From Pseudomonadota bacterium (GTDB lineage Bacteria; Pseudomonadota; Alphaproteobacteria; Micavibrionales; UBA2020), in assembly GCA_023444705.1 (NCBI GenBank), contig JAEXMB010000020.1, positions 1-33,959 of the forward strand: 33,959 bases of DNA. The letters run 5' to 3'. Positions 8,637 to 16,865 of this stretch are shown here, piece by piece; position 1 is the stretch's first letter; each line of letters opens with the position of its first letter. The notes under the pieces are model-generated. The model worked only from the letters and a program-made list of their open reading frames with translations, searched no databases and was not told where the DNA came from. The translations under genes were made by a program, and so were the position numbers.

Positions 8637-9623
8637 TTATTTCGGCACCGACGACAGGCGCGCCAGCACGTCGTCGAGCTGCTCGAGCGACTTGTATTCA
8701 ATCACCAGCTTGCCCTGCCCGCCTTCGTTGTTGTCGATGGCGACACGCAGGCCAAGCAGCGATGTCATCTTTTCCTCAAGCGCAAGGATGTCGACGTCTT
8801 TTTCGCGGAACAGCGGTTTCTTCACGCCCTTGCTGGCGCTGGCGGCCTTGCCGCCGTCAAGCTGCTGTATCAGTTTTTCAGTCTGGCGCACCGACAGGCC
8901 GCGCTTGACGATGGCGGCGGCGACGTCTTCGGCATGTTTGCTGCCGACCAGCGTGCGCGCATGGCCAGCACTCAGGTGGCCACTTTGCAGCAAGGCTTTG
9001 ACAGGCTCGGGCAGTTTCATCAGGCGCAAGGTGTTGGCGACCTGACTGCGGCTTTTGCCGAGCTGCTGCGCCAGTTGTTCCTGCGTGTGGCCGAATTCTT
9101 CCATCAGACGCTGATAGCCTTCGGCTTCTTCCAGCGGGGTGAGGTCTTCACGTTGCAGGTTTTCGATCAGGCCGAATTCAAGCGCCTGCTGGTCGTCAAG
9201 CTCGCGGATGATGACGGGCACTTCGTGCAGTTGCGCTTTTTGCGCGGCGCGCCAGCGGCGTTCGCCGGCGATGATTTCAAAGATGGCATTGGGCGCGCTG
9301 ACGCTGCCAATGGGGCGCACGACGATGGGTTGCAGAATACCATGCACGGCGATGCTGTCGGCCAGCTGGTTGATGGCGTCATCATTGAACTGGCGGCGCG
9401 GCTGGAACTTGCCGGGGGTCAGACGCTCGACCGACATCTTGCGCGGCGACCCCGTTGCGGAAGACGTTTCGATCATCGTCTGTTTTGCCGCAGGCGCAGG
9501 TGCAGGCGCTGGGGGAACGCCACGGGTAGGCACGTTGCCGCGCGCTGTTTCTTCGCGCTTGGCTTCACCAAAGAGTGCATCAAGGCCACGGCCAAGGCCG
9601 CGCTTTTTACCGTCTGCGTTCAT
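8637..9623 (-). CDS. parB: Chromosome partitioning protein ParB
   Basis: ParB binds parS sites, loads as a CTP-dependent clamp and spreads along DNA to build the segregation complex moved by ParA. At 328 residues it has the usual length. Visible are the N-terminal KKRGLGRGLDALFGE (the ParA-contacting region), a Pro/Ala linker, the CTP-binding box GERRWRAA (residues 120-127), the ENLQREDLTPLEEA helix region and a helix-turn-helix (QLAQQLGKSRSQVANTLRL). The C-terminal YKSLEQLDDVLARL fits the dimerisation domain. The start overlaps the parA stop by 4 bases (ATGA), so the two are coupled. Three cognate parS sites are at 10578, 10889 and 11970. Confidence 0.98.
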   Translation of the reverse strand: MNADGKKRGLGRGLDALFGEAKREETARGNVPTRGVPPAPAPAPAAKQTMIETSSATGSPRKMSVERLTPGKFQPRRQFNDDAINQLADSIAVHGILQPIVVRPIGSVSAPNAIFEIIAGERRWRAAQKAQLHEVPVIIRELDDQQALEFGLIENLQREDLTPLEEAEGYQRLMEEFGHTQEQLAQQLGKSRSQVANTLRLMKLPEPVKALLQSGHLSAGHARTLVGSKHAEDVAAAIVKRGLSVRQTEKLIQQLDGGKAASASKGVKKPLFREKDVDILALEEKMTSLLGLRVAIDNNEGGQGKLVIEYKSLEQLDDVLARLSSVPK

Positions 9624-10516
9624 TCTGCGTTACCTGCATCGGAAGGAGTGGAGGAGGGGGCGGCGTGCTGTTGCGCCTGTTGGTCTTGCGCGGCGGTTTT
9701 TTCGCGGCGGATGATTTCGCGCGCCAGATGGATGTAAGCCTGCGATCCGGTGCAATGCATGTCATAGACGATGGCGGGCAGGCCGTGGCTGGGGGCCTCG
9801 GAAATGCGCACGTTGCGCGGGATCACAGTGTCATAGACCTTGTCGCCGAAATAATCGCGCACTTCATCGGCAACCTGGCGCGCCAGCGTGTTGCGCTTGT
9901 CGACCATCGTCAGCACGATACCCATCAACGCCAGATCGGGGTTGAAGCGTTCGCGCACACGCTCGACCGTACTCATCAGGTGGCTCAGGCCCTCAAGGGC
10001 GTAAAATTCGCACTGCAGAGGTACCAAGACACCGTTTGATGCAATAAATGCGTTTAATGTCAATAGGTTAAGTGATGGCGGGCAATCAAACAACACGTAA
10101 TCGTAAAAACGTGCGCTGGCGGCCAGTGCGTCGCGGATGCGGAATTCGCGGCCTTCGACATTAATCAGCTCGATTTCCGCGCCCGAAAGGTCAAGCGAGG
10201 AGGGGACGATATAAAGATTAGGCACCTTGGTGGCCAGTGCGGCTTCATCAAGCGTAGCCTCGCCGAACAGGATTTCATAGGTGGTTTTCTCGCGCGCGTC
10301 ACGACCGATGCCAAGCCCGGTCGACGCATTACCCTGCGGGTCAAGATCGATCACCAAAACGGTTTTGCCGACAGCTGCCAGAGCGGTGGCAAGATTAACC
10401 GCAGTCGTCGTTTTACCAACGCCGCCTTTCTGGTTGGACACGCAAATAACGTGCGGATGCAACTGCGCAGGGGTTTGCGCGGGAGGCAGGGACGATTTGG
10501 CGGAAACTGAGGTCAT
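9620..10516 (-). CDS. parA: Chromosome partitioning ATPase ParA (Soj type)
   Basis: A DNA-binding ATPase that forms the gradient along which ParB-parS complexes are segregated. The 298-residue product carries the deviant Walker A KGGVGKTT (residues 30-37, signature lysine K30), DLDPQGNASTGLG, the Walker B-like YVLFDCPPSLNLLTLNA and PLQCEFYALEGL, all typical of Soj. I chose the ATG at 10516; a TTG at 10552 would add 12 residues with no better ribosome site. The gene is third in mnmG-rsmG-parA-parB. The 78-base gap to rsmG holds a parS site, so ParB bound there could influence parAB expression. Confidence 0.97.
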   Translation of the reverse strand: MTSVSAKSSLPPAQTPAQLHPHVICVSNQKGGVGKTTTAVNLATALAAVGKTVLVIDLDPQGNASTGLGIGRDAREKTTYEILFGEATLDEAALATKVPNLYIVPSSLDLSGAEIELINVEGREFRIRDALAASARFYDYVLFDCPPSLNLLTLNAFIASNGVLVPLQCEFYALEGLSHLMSTVERVRERFNPDLALMGIVLTMVDKRNTLARQVADEVRDYFGDKVYDTVIPRNVRISEAPSHGLPAIVYDMHCTGSQAYIHLAREIIRREKTAAQDQQAQQHAAPSSTPSDAGNAE

Positions 10517-10577
10517 AAGCTCATCTTTACGGCTGAAAACGGGGCTTGGCAAGGGTTATATAGTGCGGTGCGTCCTG

Positions 10578-10593
10578 CGTTTCACGTGAAACA
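10578..10593. other. parS centromere site 1
   Basis: CGTTTCACGTGAAACA, 15 of 16 matches to the canonical ParB site TGTTTCACGTGAAACA. It lies in the rsmG-parA gap, ending one base from the rsmG stop codon. Confidence 0.92.
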
Positions 10594-10594
10594 A

Positions 10595-11278
10595 TCAGGT
10601 ACGGCCCTTGGGCTTCAGGGCGGTAATGCGCAGGATCTGCGCCTCGGGCTCGGTCAGGCTCGGGAAAGCTTCAAGGTCGAATTCCCATTTCTTGCGCGCC
10701 TTGGCAATTTCGGCCTCGGCCTGTACGCCTTTGAGGAACAATCCGGTGGTATCACTACGGCCATCGCTCAAGCGGTACATATAGCCCAACAGGTCAACCA
10801 GAGGGGCAAGGGCCCGTGCGGTCAGCACCTGCATACCCTCTATCTGGCAATCCTCCACACGGCGGTCATGGATGGTGACGGGCAGGGATGTTTCACGTGA
10901 AACTTCGCGCAGGAAGGTTGCCTTGCGGATATCGGATTCAACCAGATGGACGTCGCGCACGCCCAGCATAGCCAGAACCAGCCCCGGAAACCCAGCACCA
11001 GAGCCAATGTCGACCAGCGTCACATCGGTGGAGGGCAGATAGCGGATCAGCTGCACGCTATCAAGAAAGTGGCGGTTGGCGCGGTCTTCGAGCGTGGTGG
11101 GGCCGACAAGGTTGATCGCCTTTTGCCATTTAAGGAGCAGAACATCGTATTTGTTGAGCCTTGCCAAAGCCGCCTGATCGACATGTATGCCGTGGGCTGC
11201 AAGCGCACCGGCAATGTCGGCGGGCGGGAAGTTTTGCTGGACAGGGCGGGGACGGTTAAAAGACTGGCTATCAGGCAA
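10595..11278 (-). CDS. rsmG: 16S rRNA (guanine-N7) methyltransferase RsmG (GidB)
   Basis: Methylates N7 of G527 in 16S rRNA using SAM. The Rossmann SAM motif is VDIGSGAGFPGLVLAMLG, preceded by the family stretch KWQKAINLVGPTTLEDRANRHFLDS. I favour the TTG at 11278: it has GGAG seven bases upstream and overlaps the mnmG stop by 8 bases, giving 227 residues. An ATG at 11329 would give 244 residues, but with no ribosome site and a 59-base overlap, and its extra residues only re-read the mnmG end. The family is usually 200-220 residues. A parS site (10889-10904) lies within the coding region. Confidence 0.93.
   Translation of the reverse strand: MPDSQSFNRPRPVQQNFPPADIAGALAAHGIHVDQAALARLNKYDVLLLKWQKAINLVGPTTLEDRANRHFLDSVQLIRYLPSTDVTLVDIGSGAGFPGLVLAMLGVRDVHLVESDIRKATFLREVSRETSLPVTIHDRRVEDCQIEGMQVLTARALAPLVDLLGYMYRLSDGRSDTTGLFLKGVQAEAEIAKARKKWEFDLEAFPSLTEPEAQILRITALKPKGRT
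10889..10904. other. parS centromere site 2, inside rsmG
   Basis: TGTTTCACGTGAAACT, 15 of 16 matches to the canonical parS; only the last base differs. On the minus strand it is read as codons of rsmG. Confidence 0.92.
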
Positions 11279-13187
11279 CGTTTTGCTCCGGTTTTTCGGT
11301 GGCGGTATCACGGTCGCGGCGGCGGACATGGCGCAACAGCGCGACCAGCGCGGCAGGCGTTACGCCCGGGATACGCGCGGCAGCTCCCAGCGTATCGGGG
11401 CGGTGCTGGCCCAGTTTCAACTGCATTTCGTTGGACAGGCTGCCGACACGGCTATAGTCGAGATCCTTGGGCAGTTGCAGGGCTTCGTCACGACGGAAGG
11501 CAGCAATATCAGCCTCCTGACGCTGGATATAGCCCGCATAGCGGCCATCGATTTCAAGCTGTTCGAGGATATCAGCGGGTACACCCGCCAGCTCCGGCCA
11601 CAAATTCAACAGGTCATTCATGCCAATTTCGGGATAGCGCAGCAGCTCGAGCGCGGTGCGGCGGATACCGTCCTGATTGACTTTGAACCCCTTGCGCGAC
11701 AGCTCGATCGGCAGGATCGTCAGTGCATCAACCTGTGCGCGCGCATCAGCCAGCGCCTGTTGTTTCGCCGTAAAGGCCTGCGTGCGCGCACTCCCCACAC
11801 AGCCCACCGAAATACCGGCAGGGGTCAGGCGCTGGTCGGCGTTATCCGCACGCAACAGCAGGCGGTATTCGGCACGGCTGGTAAACATGCGGTAGGGCTC
11901 GTTCACGCCTTGCGTCACCAGATCGTCGATCAGCACACCCATATAGCCGTCCGCGCGGTCAAGGATGAATGTTTCACGTGAAACAGGGTCGGGGTTGGCC
12001 GCCAGCAGGGCGGCATTGACTCCGGCAATCAGGCCTTGCGCGCCTGCTTCCTCGTATCCCGTGGTGCCATTGATCTGTCCCGCAAGGAACAAACCGGGGA
12101 CTTTGGCGACCTCAAGCGTGCGCTTGAGCGCGCGCGGATCGACATAATCGTATTCGATGGCATAGCCCGCCACGATGATCTCGGCCTTTTCAAGGCCGCG
12201 GATACTGCGGATCAGCGCGACCTGCACGTCTTCGGGCAGAGAGGTCGAAATGCCGTTGGGGTAGACGGTATGGTCATCAAGGCCCTCGGGCTCAAGGAAG
12301 ATCTGGTGGCGTTCCTTGTCGGCGAAACGCACGATTTTGTCCTCAATCGAAGGGCAATAGCGCGGGCCAGACGACTTGATCTGCCCTGAATACATCGGCG
12401 CCTGATGCAGGTTGTCGCGGATGATCTGGTGTGTTTCCGGGCTGGTATAAGTGATGTGGCAGCTGATCTGCGGCACCGAAATGGCGGTATTGAGGAAGGA
12501 GAAGGGCTGGGGCGGATTGTCGCCGGGTTGCTCTTCGCAGGCTTTCCAGTCAATGGTCCGGCCATCAAGGCGGGCAGGGGTACCAGTCTTGAGGCGGCCA
12601 AGGGGCAGGGCCAGCTTATCAAGCGCCAATGCCAGACCGACCGAAGGTGCCTCGCCAATACGGCCAGCTTCATGCGTATGGGTGCCGCGGTGAACGACCC
12701 CGCGCAGGAAGGTGCCGGTGGTGATCACCAGCGCGCCGCAGCCAATGGTGTCACCCTTGCTGGTCACCACGCCGGTTATCGCACCGCTGGCAGGATCGCG
12801 CAAAATGTCTTCCGCGCCATCGCCCCAGACGGTCAGGTTGTCGTAGCTGAAAAGAATATCCTGCATCGCCTGACGATAGAGCTTGCGGTCCGCCTGTGCG
12901 CGGGGCCCGCGCACCGCCGGGCCTTTGGAGGCATTGAGCATGCGAAACTGGATGCCCGCCTGATCGATCACGCGTCCCATGAGGCCATCAAGCGCATCGA
13001 TTTCGCGCACCAGATGGCCTTTGCCAAGACCGCCGATGGCAGGGTTGCACGACATGACGCCGACGGTATCGCGCTTGTGCGTCAGCAACAGGGTATCGGC
13101 ACCCATACGCGCGGCAGCCGCCGCAGCCTCACAGCCGGCATGGCCGCCGCCGATTACGATCACGTCATATTTTGCTTTAAGGGTCAT
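11271..13187 (-). CDS. mnmG: tRNA uridine 5-carboxymethylaminomethyl modification enzyme MnmG (GidA)
   Basis: The FAD-dependent partner of MnmE, which modifies U34 of tRNAs reading codons ending in A or G. The 638-residue length is normal. The FAD-binding motif VIGGGHAGCEAA is at the N-terminus. CNPAIGGLGKGHLVREIDAL, PAVRGPRAQADR, GRLKTGTPARLDGR and GYEEAGAQGLIAGVNAA are all conserved family blocks. The C-terminal domain with YAGYIQRQ contacts MnmE. The partner gene mnmE, which normally lies directly upstream in Alphaproteobacteria, is not in this window; upstream is a 320-base gap and then ycaC on the other strand. A perfect parS lies inside the gene. Confidence 0.98.
   Translation of the reverse strand: MTLKAKYDVIVIGGGHAGCEAAAAAARMGADTLLLTHKRDTVGVMSCNPAIGGLGKGHLVREIDALDGLMGRVIDQAGIQFRMLNASKGPAVRGPRAQADRKLYRQAMQDILFSYDNLTVWGDGAEDILRDPASGAITGVVTSKGDTIGCGALVITTGTFLRGVVHRGTHTHEAGRIGEAPSVGLALALDKLALPLGRLKTGTPARLDGRTIDWKACEEQPGDNPPQPFSFLNTAISVPQISCHITYTSPETHQIIRDNLHQAPMYSGQIKSSGPRYCPSIEDKIVRFADKERHQIFLEPEGLDDHTVYPNGISTSLPEDVQVALIRSIRGLEKAEIIVAGYAIEYDYVDPRALKRTLEVAKVPGLFLAGQINGTTGYEEAGAQGLIAGVNAALLAANPDPVSRETFILDRADGYMGVLIDDLVTQGVNEPYRMFTSRAEYRLLLRADNADQRLTPAGISVGCVGSARTQAFTAKQQALADARAQVDALTILPIELSRKGFKVNQDGIRRTALELLRYPEIGMNDLLNLWPELAGVPADILEQLEIDGRYAGYIQRQEADIAAFRRDEALQLPKDLDYSRVGSLSNEMQLKLGQHRPDTLGAAARIPGVTPAALVALLRHVRRRDRDTATEKPEQNVA
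11970..11985. other. parS centromere site 3 (perfect), inside mnmG
   Basis: TGTTTCACGTGAAACA, 16 of 16 matches to the canonical ParB binding site. It is read as coding sequence of mnmG (minus strand, residues near DPVSRETFIL). Confidence 0.95.
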
Positions 13188-13507
13188 GCCTCAGTCTTAT
13201 CGTATTCCGGAAAACCCGTAAAGGTTAAAACGGGGGTTCATGCTTGTATCATAGATGGCACGATTCTGGGGATAAGTTTCTTAGGAATTTTCATAGCACC
13301 TGTGTTTTTCACGGCTTTCTGTCCTGACAGGGCCCGATACGTCTGCAAGGCGGGGCTGAAAATCAAAGCGATATGATTTTTATATTAAATATCAATTATT
13401 TAGAACACACAAACCGCAAAGATCGCGCGTAGTCAATTTGTTGACCATTTCTGCCTTATGCTGGGCGCGCCCACTGTAACGTCTTAGAGCCGAAAGGATA
13501 CATTCCC
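13188..13507. other. Divergent intergenic region between mnmG and ycaC
   Basis: 320 bases with no credible gene. Contents: a CCCGT/ACGGG hairpin at 13215-13234 in the mnmG leader, a CTGTC-CT-GACAG palindrome near 13320, an AT-rich stretch around 13370-13402, and a short GTCAA/TTGAC inverted repeat at 13432-13445 about 60 bases before ycaC. It must carry the promoters of both divergent units, but I could not assign a convincing -35/-10 pair. Confidence 0.6.
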
Positions 13508-14125
13508 ATGACCAAAGCCTACCGCAAACTCGACAAGAACAACGCCGCCGTCCTGCTGGTTGACCATCAGGCAGGCTTGCTGTCGCTGGTGCGTGATTTC
13601 GATCCCGACAAGTTCAAGAACAACGTGCTGGCAACAGCGGCACTGGCCAAGTATTTCAAACTGCCCACCATCCTGACCACCAGCTTTGAAGACGGCCCCA
13701 ACGGCCCGCTGGTGCCCGAGCTGAAAGAAATGTTCCCTGACGCGCCCTACATCGCGCGCCCCGGCCAGATCAACGCATGGGATAACGAAGACTTCGTCAA
13801 AGCCATCAAGGCGACGGGCAAGAAGCAGCTCATCATCGCCGGCGTCGTCACCGAAGTCTGCGTGGCCTTCCCGGCACTCTCCGCAATCGAAGAAGGCTAT
13901 GATGTCTTTGTCGTCACCGATGCATCGGGCACGTTCAGCGAAGTCACACGCCACAGCGCGTGGGACCGCATGTCGCAAGCCGGCGCACAACTGATGGGCT
14001 GGTTTGCAATCGCGTGCGAGTTGCACCGCGACTGGCGCAACGACATCGAAGGTCTTGGCACACTGTTCGCCAACCACATTCCCGACTACAAAAATCTGAT
14101 GACCAGTTTCTTCAACAAAAAATAA
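13508..14125 (+). CDS. ycaC: YcaC-type cysteine hydrolase (isochorismatase superfamily)
   Basis: A 205-residue cytoplasmic member of the isochorismatase-like hydrolases; the substrate of YcaC is not settled. The catalytic Asp is D19 in LLVDHQAGL and the nucleophile is C118 in AGVVTEVCVAFPAL. R84 in YIARPGQINAWDNEDF stands where many superfamily members have Lys. FVVTDASGTFSEVTRHSAWDRM and the C-terminal ELHRDWRNDIEGL are YcaC hallmarks. From memory the similarity to the Escherichia coli protein is very high along the whole length, which is unusual for this phylogenetic distance. AAAGGA precedes the ATG. It stands alone, ended by the terminator at 14144. Confidence 0.93.
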   Translation: MTKAYRKLDKNNAAVLLVDHQAGLLSLVRDFDPDKFKNNVLATAALAKYFKLPTILTTSFEDGPNGPLVPELKEMFPDAPYIARPGQINAWDNEDFVKAIKATGKKQLIIAGVVTEVCVAFPALSAIEEGYDVFVVTDASGTFSEVTRHSAWDRMSQAGAQLMGWFAIACELHRDWRNDIEGLGTLFANHIPDYKNLMTSFFNKK

Positions 14126-14143
14126 GCGTCATCATTGCGCACA

Positions 14144-14176
14144 AAAAAAGGGCGGTTTGCACAACCGCCCTTTTTT
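14144..14176. terminator. Bidirectional rho-independent terminator
   Basis: 14-base perfect arms: an A-run and GGGCGGTT (14144-14157) paired with AACCGCCC and a T-run (14163-14176), loop TGCAC. It separates converging ycaC and the vWA gene and has run-off tracts on both strands. Confidence 0.93.
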
Positions 14177-14191
14177 ATTCGATCGGAAAAA

Positions 14192-16036
14192 TTAATCCTC
14201 CGGCACGCAGGTCTGCGTAAAGCCACGATAGACTTCATCCACGATCAGGTCCGCCAGCTGGCTTTCCGACAGAGATGAAATATCAGCCACAATACCGCCG
14301 GTCGCATTGACGATTTCCGTCGCCTGTCCCGTGCTGTCCATCGAGGACGACATCGTGACCGCACCCGTATCGGGGTTGGTGTAAGTCAGCGGAGAGTCAA
14401 GCGCCATCGTATAGACGTAGTTGTCACGCAGGATGCGTTTGACCTCGTCCATCGACACCGTTTCGGTATGGCCCGGTGCATCCCCCATCCAGATAATGAA
14501 GTGATAGGCGTCGCTGCGCCAGCCAGTACCACCGCTCATCAACTGCTGAAAGGCGTACATCTGGCCTTCGGGCAAGTCACCACCGCCCATCGCCTTCCAC
14601 TGGTCGATCGCGGCCTTGGCGGACGGACGGCTGTTGGTCAGGTTTTGCTGCAGGGTAAAGGGCTGGCCTTCAATGCCGCCGCCCGACGCACAGGCGCTTG
14701 ACGGATCATCGGCGATATAGCGTTCCATTTCATACGAAGGTCCACCCATCGGCGGGCAGGGACCGCTCGAAGACGCTGCAGCGCCCTCGGAGGGGTCGTG
14801 CAGATAGTTCGCAACCGCAAAGCGTACGTCAAGCGGGTGGAAACGCGGGTTGTCGCCTGCCATCTGCGAGAGAATGCTGTTGGCCTTGGCCTGTACAGAC
14901 GCGATCAAGCCACCCATACTCCCGGTGTTGTCAGCAAGGAAGACGACGTCAAGTTTCTTGCTGCCATGCGTTTCAGGGTTGCAACGCGGCGGGCGGCGGG
15001 TGATGTCGGTTTCCTTGTCGGCGGTGCAATGATCGCTGGGCTCGCTTTCGGGAATGCCTTTGCACGACCAGGTAAAGGTGGTGTCGCCTTCGGTGACCGG
15101 CGTTGATTCACCGATGTAGCAACGCGCACTGGCGGGAATATCAGATGCGGTTGCATAGCTGCTACCGTGTGCAGAGCCGCACAGGCCGCGCGTGGGCGGT
15201 TTGGTCGCGGGAATTTCAACGTCTTTGCACAGCGAGATTTTCAGCGGATAGCAGGCGTCCTGTGTCGATACGCCACCGGGTTCGCGGCGCATGAAGACGT
15301 CGAAGTCTTTGTAGGCCTCATCACCGCTATGCGGGCCGCTTGGCACCATGATCGGCTCGCTGCCGCTGGCGCGCGACATCCAGCGCAAACGCTTGTTGTT
15401 GAGGTCGCTGCTGCGGTCGACGTATTCAAGATAGGCCGATGCCCCTTCCTTGATGCGGAACATGTCGTCGTTGTCGGCGGGGTCAGAACTTGCACCGATA
15501 ATGCCGCCATCAGGGCCTTCATAGTTGAAGACGCAATGGCGTTTGACATCGCCGCCACCGGCACCCGCAACCTTTTTGATCGCCGATCCGGTGCATTGCG
15601 TATAAGTGTTGAAGACAATGTCGGAATCCTTGGCCAGCAACGCGACTTCATAGCGCAGGTGCGTGACCTTGCCATTCGTGCCCGCAACAACATCGCGCGA
15701 CAGGATTGTTTTGCCGGCAAGGTCGGTCGCCAAAATGCGATCAACGTCTTCTGTCGGCACGTCATAGCCGAATTCGCCTTTGTAGCAATATCCTTCGACA
15801 TGAATAGGCGTCCATATGCCGCCCGTGGGGTCACCGCATTGCACGGTTGCTTTGGCATCGCCGCCATCCGCGCTGGTAAAATCGACGTTCACCTTCGTGC
15901 CTTGGCGCGAATACTCGCTGACATCTGCAGGCGAAGTGACGGAAAGGGTTTCAACTTTTTCGGATGCCAGCGCGGGCAACGCACCAAAACCGGCAATCAA
16001 GGCAAGGACAGTGAAGAAATAAAATTTGTTCAACAT
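14192..16036 (-). CDS. Secreted von Willebrand factor A-like protein with cysteine-rich module
   Basis: A 614-residue exported protein of unknown role. Signal peptide at residues 1-24 (hydrophobic LALIAGFGALPALA). Residues 25-280 are a Cys-containing region with no family I recognise. Residues 284-340 form a compact module, GLCG...ARCYIGES...FTWSCKGIPE...HCTAD, resembling the CG-W-C repeats of other bacterial surface proteins. The vWA domain runs from about residue 362 to the end, with the metal-site motif DNTGS (369-373) after KLDVVFLA and later IIWMGDAPGH. Cysteines are frequent (for example CGDP, CYPLK, CPP, CVPE), which fits periplasmic or extracellular disulfides. It could bind a surface partner or polymer; no enzyme motif is seen. 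It sits alone between a terminator and a 106-base gap. Confidence 0.82.
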   Translation of the reverse strand: MLNKFYFFTVLALIAGFGALPALASEKVETLSVTSPADVSEYSRQGTKVNVDFTSADGGDAKATVQCGDPTGGIWTPIHVEGYCYKGEFGYDVPTEDVDRILATDLAGKTILSRDVVAGTNGKVTHLRYEVALLAKDSDIVFNTYTQCTGSAIKKVAGAGGGDVKRHCVFNYEGPDGGIIGASSDPADNDDMFRIKEGASAYLEYVDRSSDLNNKRLRWMSRASGSEPIMVPSGPHSGDEAYKDFDVFMRREPGGVSTQDACYPLKISLCKDVEIPATKPPTRGLCGSAHGSSYATASDIPASARCYIGESTPVTEGDTTFTWSCKGIPESEPSDHCTADKETDITRRPPRCNPETHGSKKLDVVFLADNTGSMGGLIASVQAKANSILSQMAGDNPRFHPLDVRFAVANYLHDPSEGAAASSSGPCPPMGGPSYEMERYIADDPSSACASGGGIEGQPFTLQQNLTNSRPSAKAAIDQWKAMGGGDLPEGQMYAFQQLMSGGTGWRSDAYHFIIWMGDAPGHTETVSMDEVKRILRDNYVYTMALDSPLTYTNPDTGAVTMSSSMDSTGQATEIVNATGGIVADISSLSESQLADLIVDEVYRGFTQTCVPED

Positions 16037-16142
16037 ACCATAATATCTTCAAATTGTTACAACAGGCCTTACCTTAATGGTCTCATGATAAAGCATTTTA
16101 ATCAAATGCTTTGGATATATATTGTTTAAATTCAATGTTTTA

Positions 16143-16865
16143 TCATAAGACACGCTGGCATCCCAACAACGCCCAGGGGTCGGGGAACAAGGGATGCCCG
16201 TGACAGAATCTCTGCGGCGCATAGCCGTCAAAATGCTGCAGTTCACCTTGCGTTTCATCCCAGGCCTGTTGCGTCAGCGCCTGCACATGCAGGTGTTCAT
16301 ACCAGCCGCCATTTTCATGACTTGCGCCCAGATGCGCCACCACAGCGCCCGCGCGGACGTGTGCGCCAACGGCAGGGCGAAGGCTGCCGCGCGCCAGATG
16401 CGCGTAAAGAACATGGCTGATATTCCCCACAGGCTGGTCCAGCCGGAAAATTGCCACCCCGCCCCAGCCGCCTTTTTGATCGGGATCATGCGTTGCACGC
16501 ACTAAAGTTGCGTCATATGCAAGCGATATTGCCGTTTGCGCAGGCAGGTTCACATCAATACCCAGATGCACGGCCGCATCGTCGTTCAGGTACGAACCGC
16601 GCCACAACACACGGCGGTCCTCGGCATAGCCGCCGAAACTGTAGCCGACGTTCCAGCGGTAATGCAGGCGCCGCAACAGGCGGTCAAGCACGTCAGCATC
16701 CAGCAACGGATTGCCCGTGGACGCGCGCGGTTTGAGTTCACGCGCCAGCGCGTCAAGATTGACCACCACCGCATCGCTTTGAACATGATCGGGCAGGATC
16801 GACAGGCGATAGCGCAGCGCAAGGTCGACCGTATGGCCATGCAGGTCGGGCGAGCGCGCTGTCAT
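16143..16865 (-). CDS. M23 family metallopeptidase-like protein without signal peptide
   Basis: A 240-residue protein with the LytM/M23 zinc site: HLGIDV supplies the HxxxD pair and HLHVQ the HxH pair, joined by LYAHLARGS and GAHVRAGAVVAHLG, the usual M23 core. Unlike cell-wall M23 enzymes it has no signal peptide or membrane segment. The stretch GGYAEDRRVLW before the first ligand resembles, from memory, the M23 domain found fused between a kinase and a class III aminotransferase in some proteins, rather than wall hydrolases. The start overlaps the deaminase stop by 4 bases, so the two are translationally coupled. The function is therefore open: wall hydrolase by family, but a cytoplasmic role by features. 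Confidence 0.85.
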   Translation of the reverse strand: MTARSPDLHGHTVDLALRYRLSILPDHVQSDAVVVNLDALARELKPRASTGNPLLDADVLDRLLRRLHYRWNVGYSFGGYAEDRRVLWRGSYLNDDAAVHLGIDVNLPAQTAISLAYDATLVRATHDPDQKGGWGGVAIFRLDQPVGNISHVLYAHLARGSLRPAVGAHVRAGAVVAHLGASHENGGWYEHLHVQALTQQAWDETQGELQHFDGYAPQRFCHGHPLFPDPWALLGCQRVL

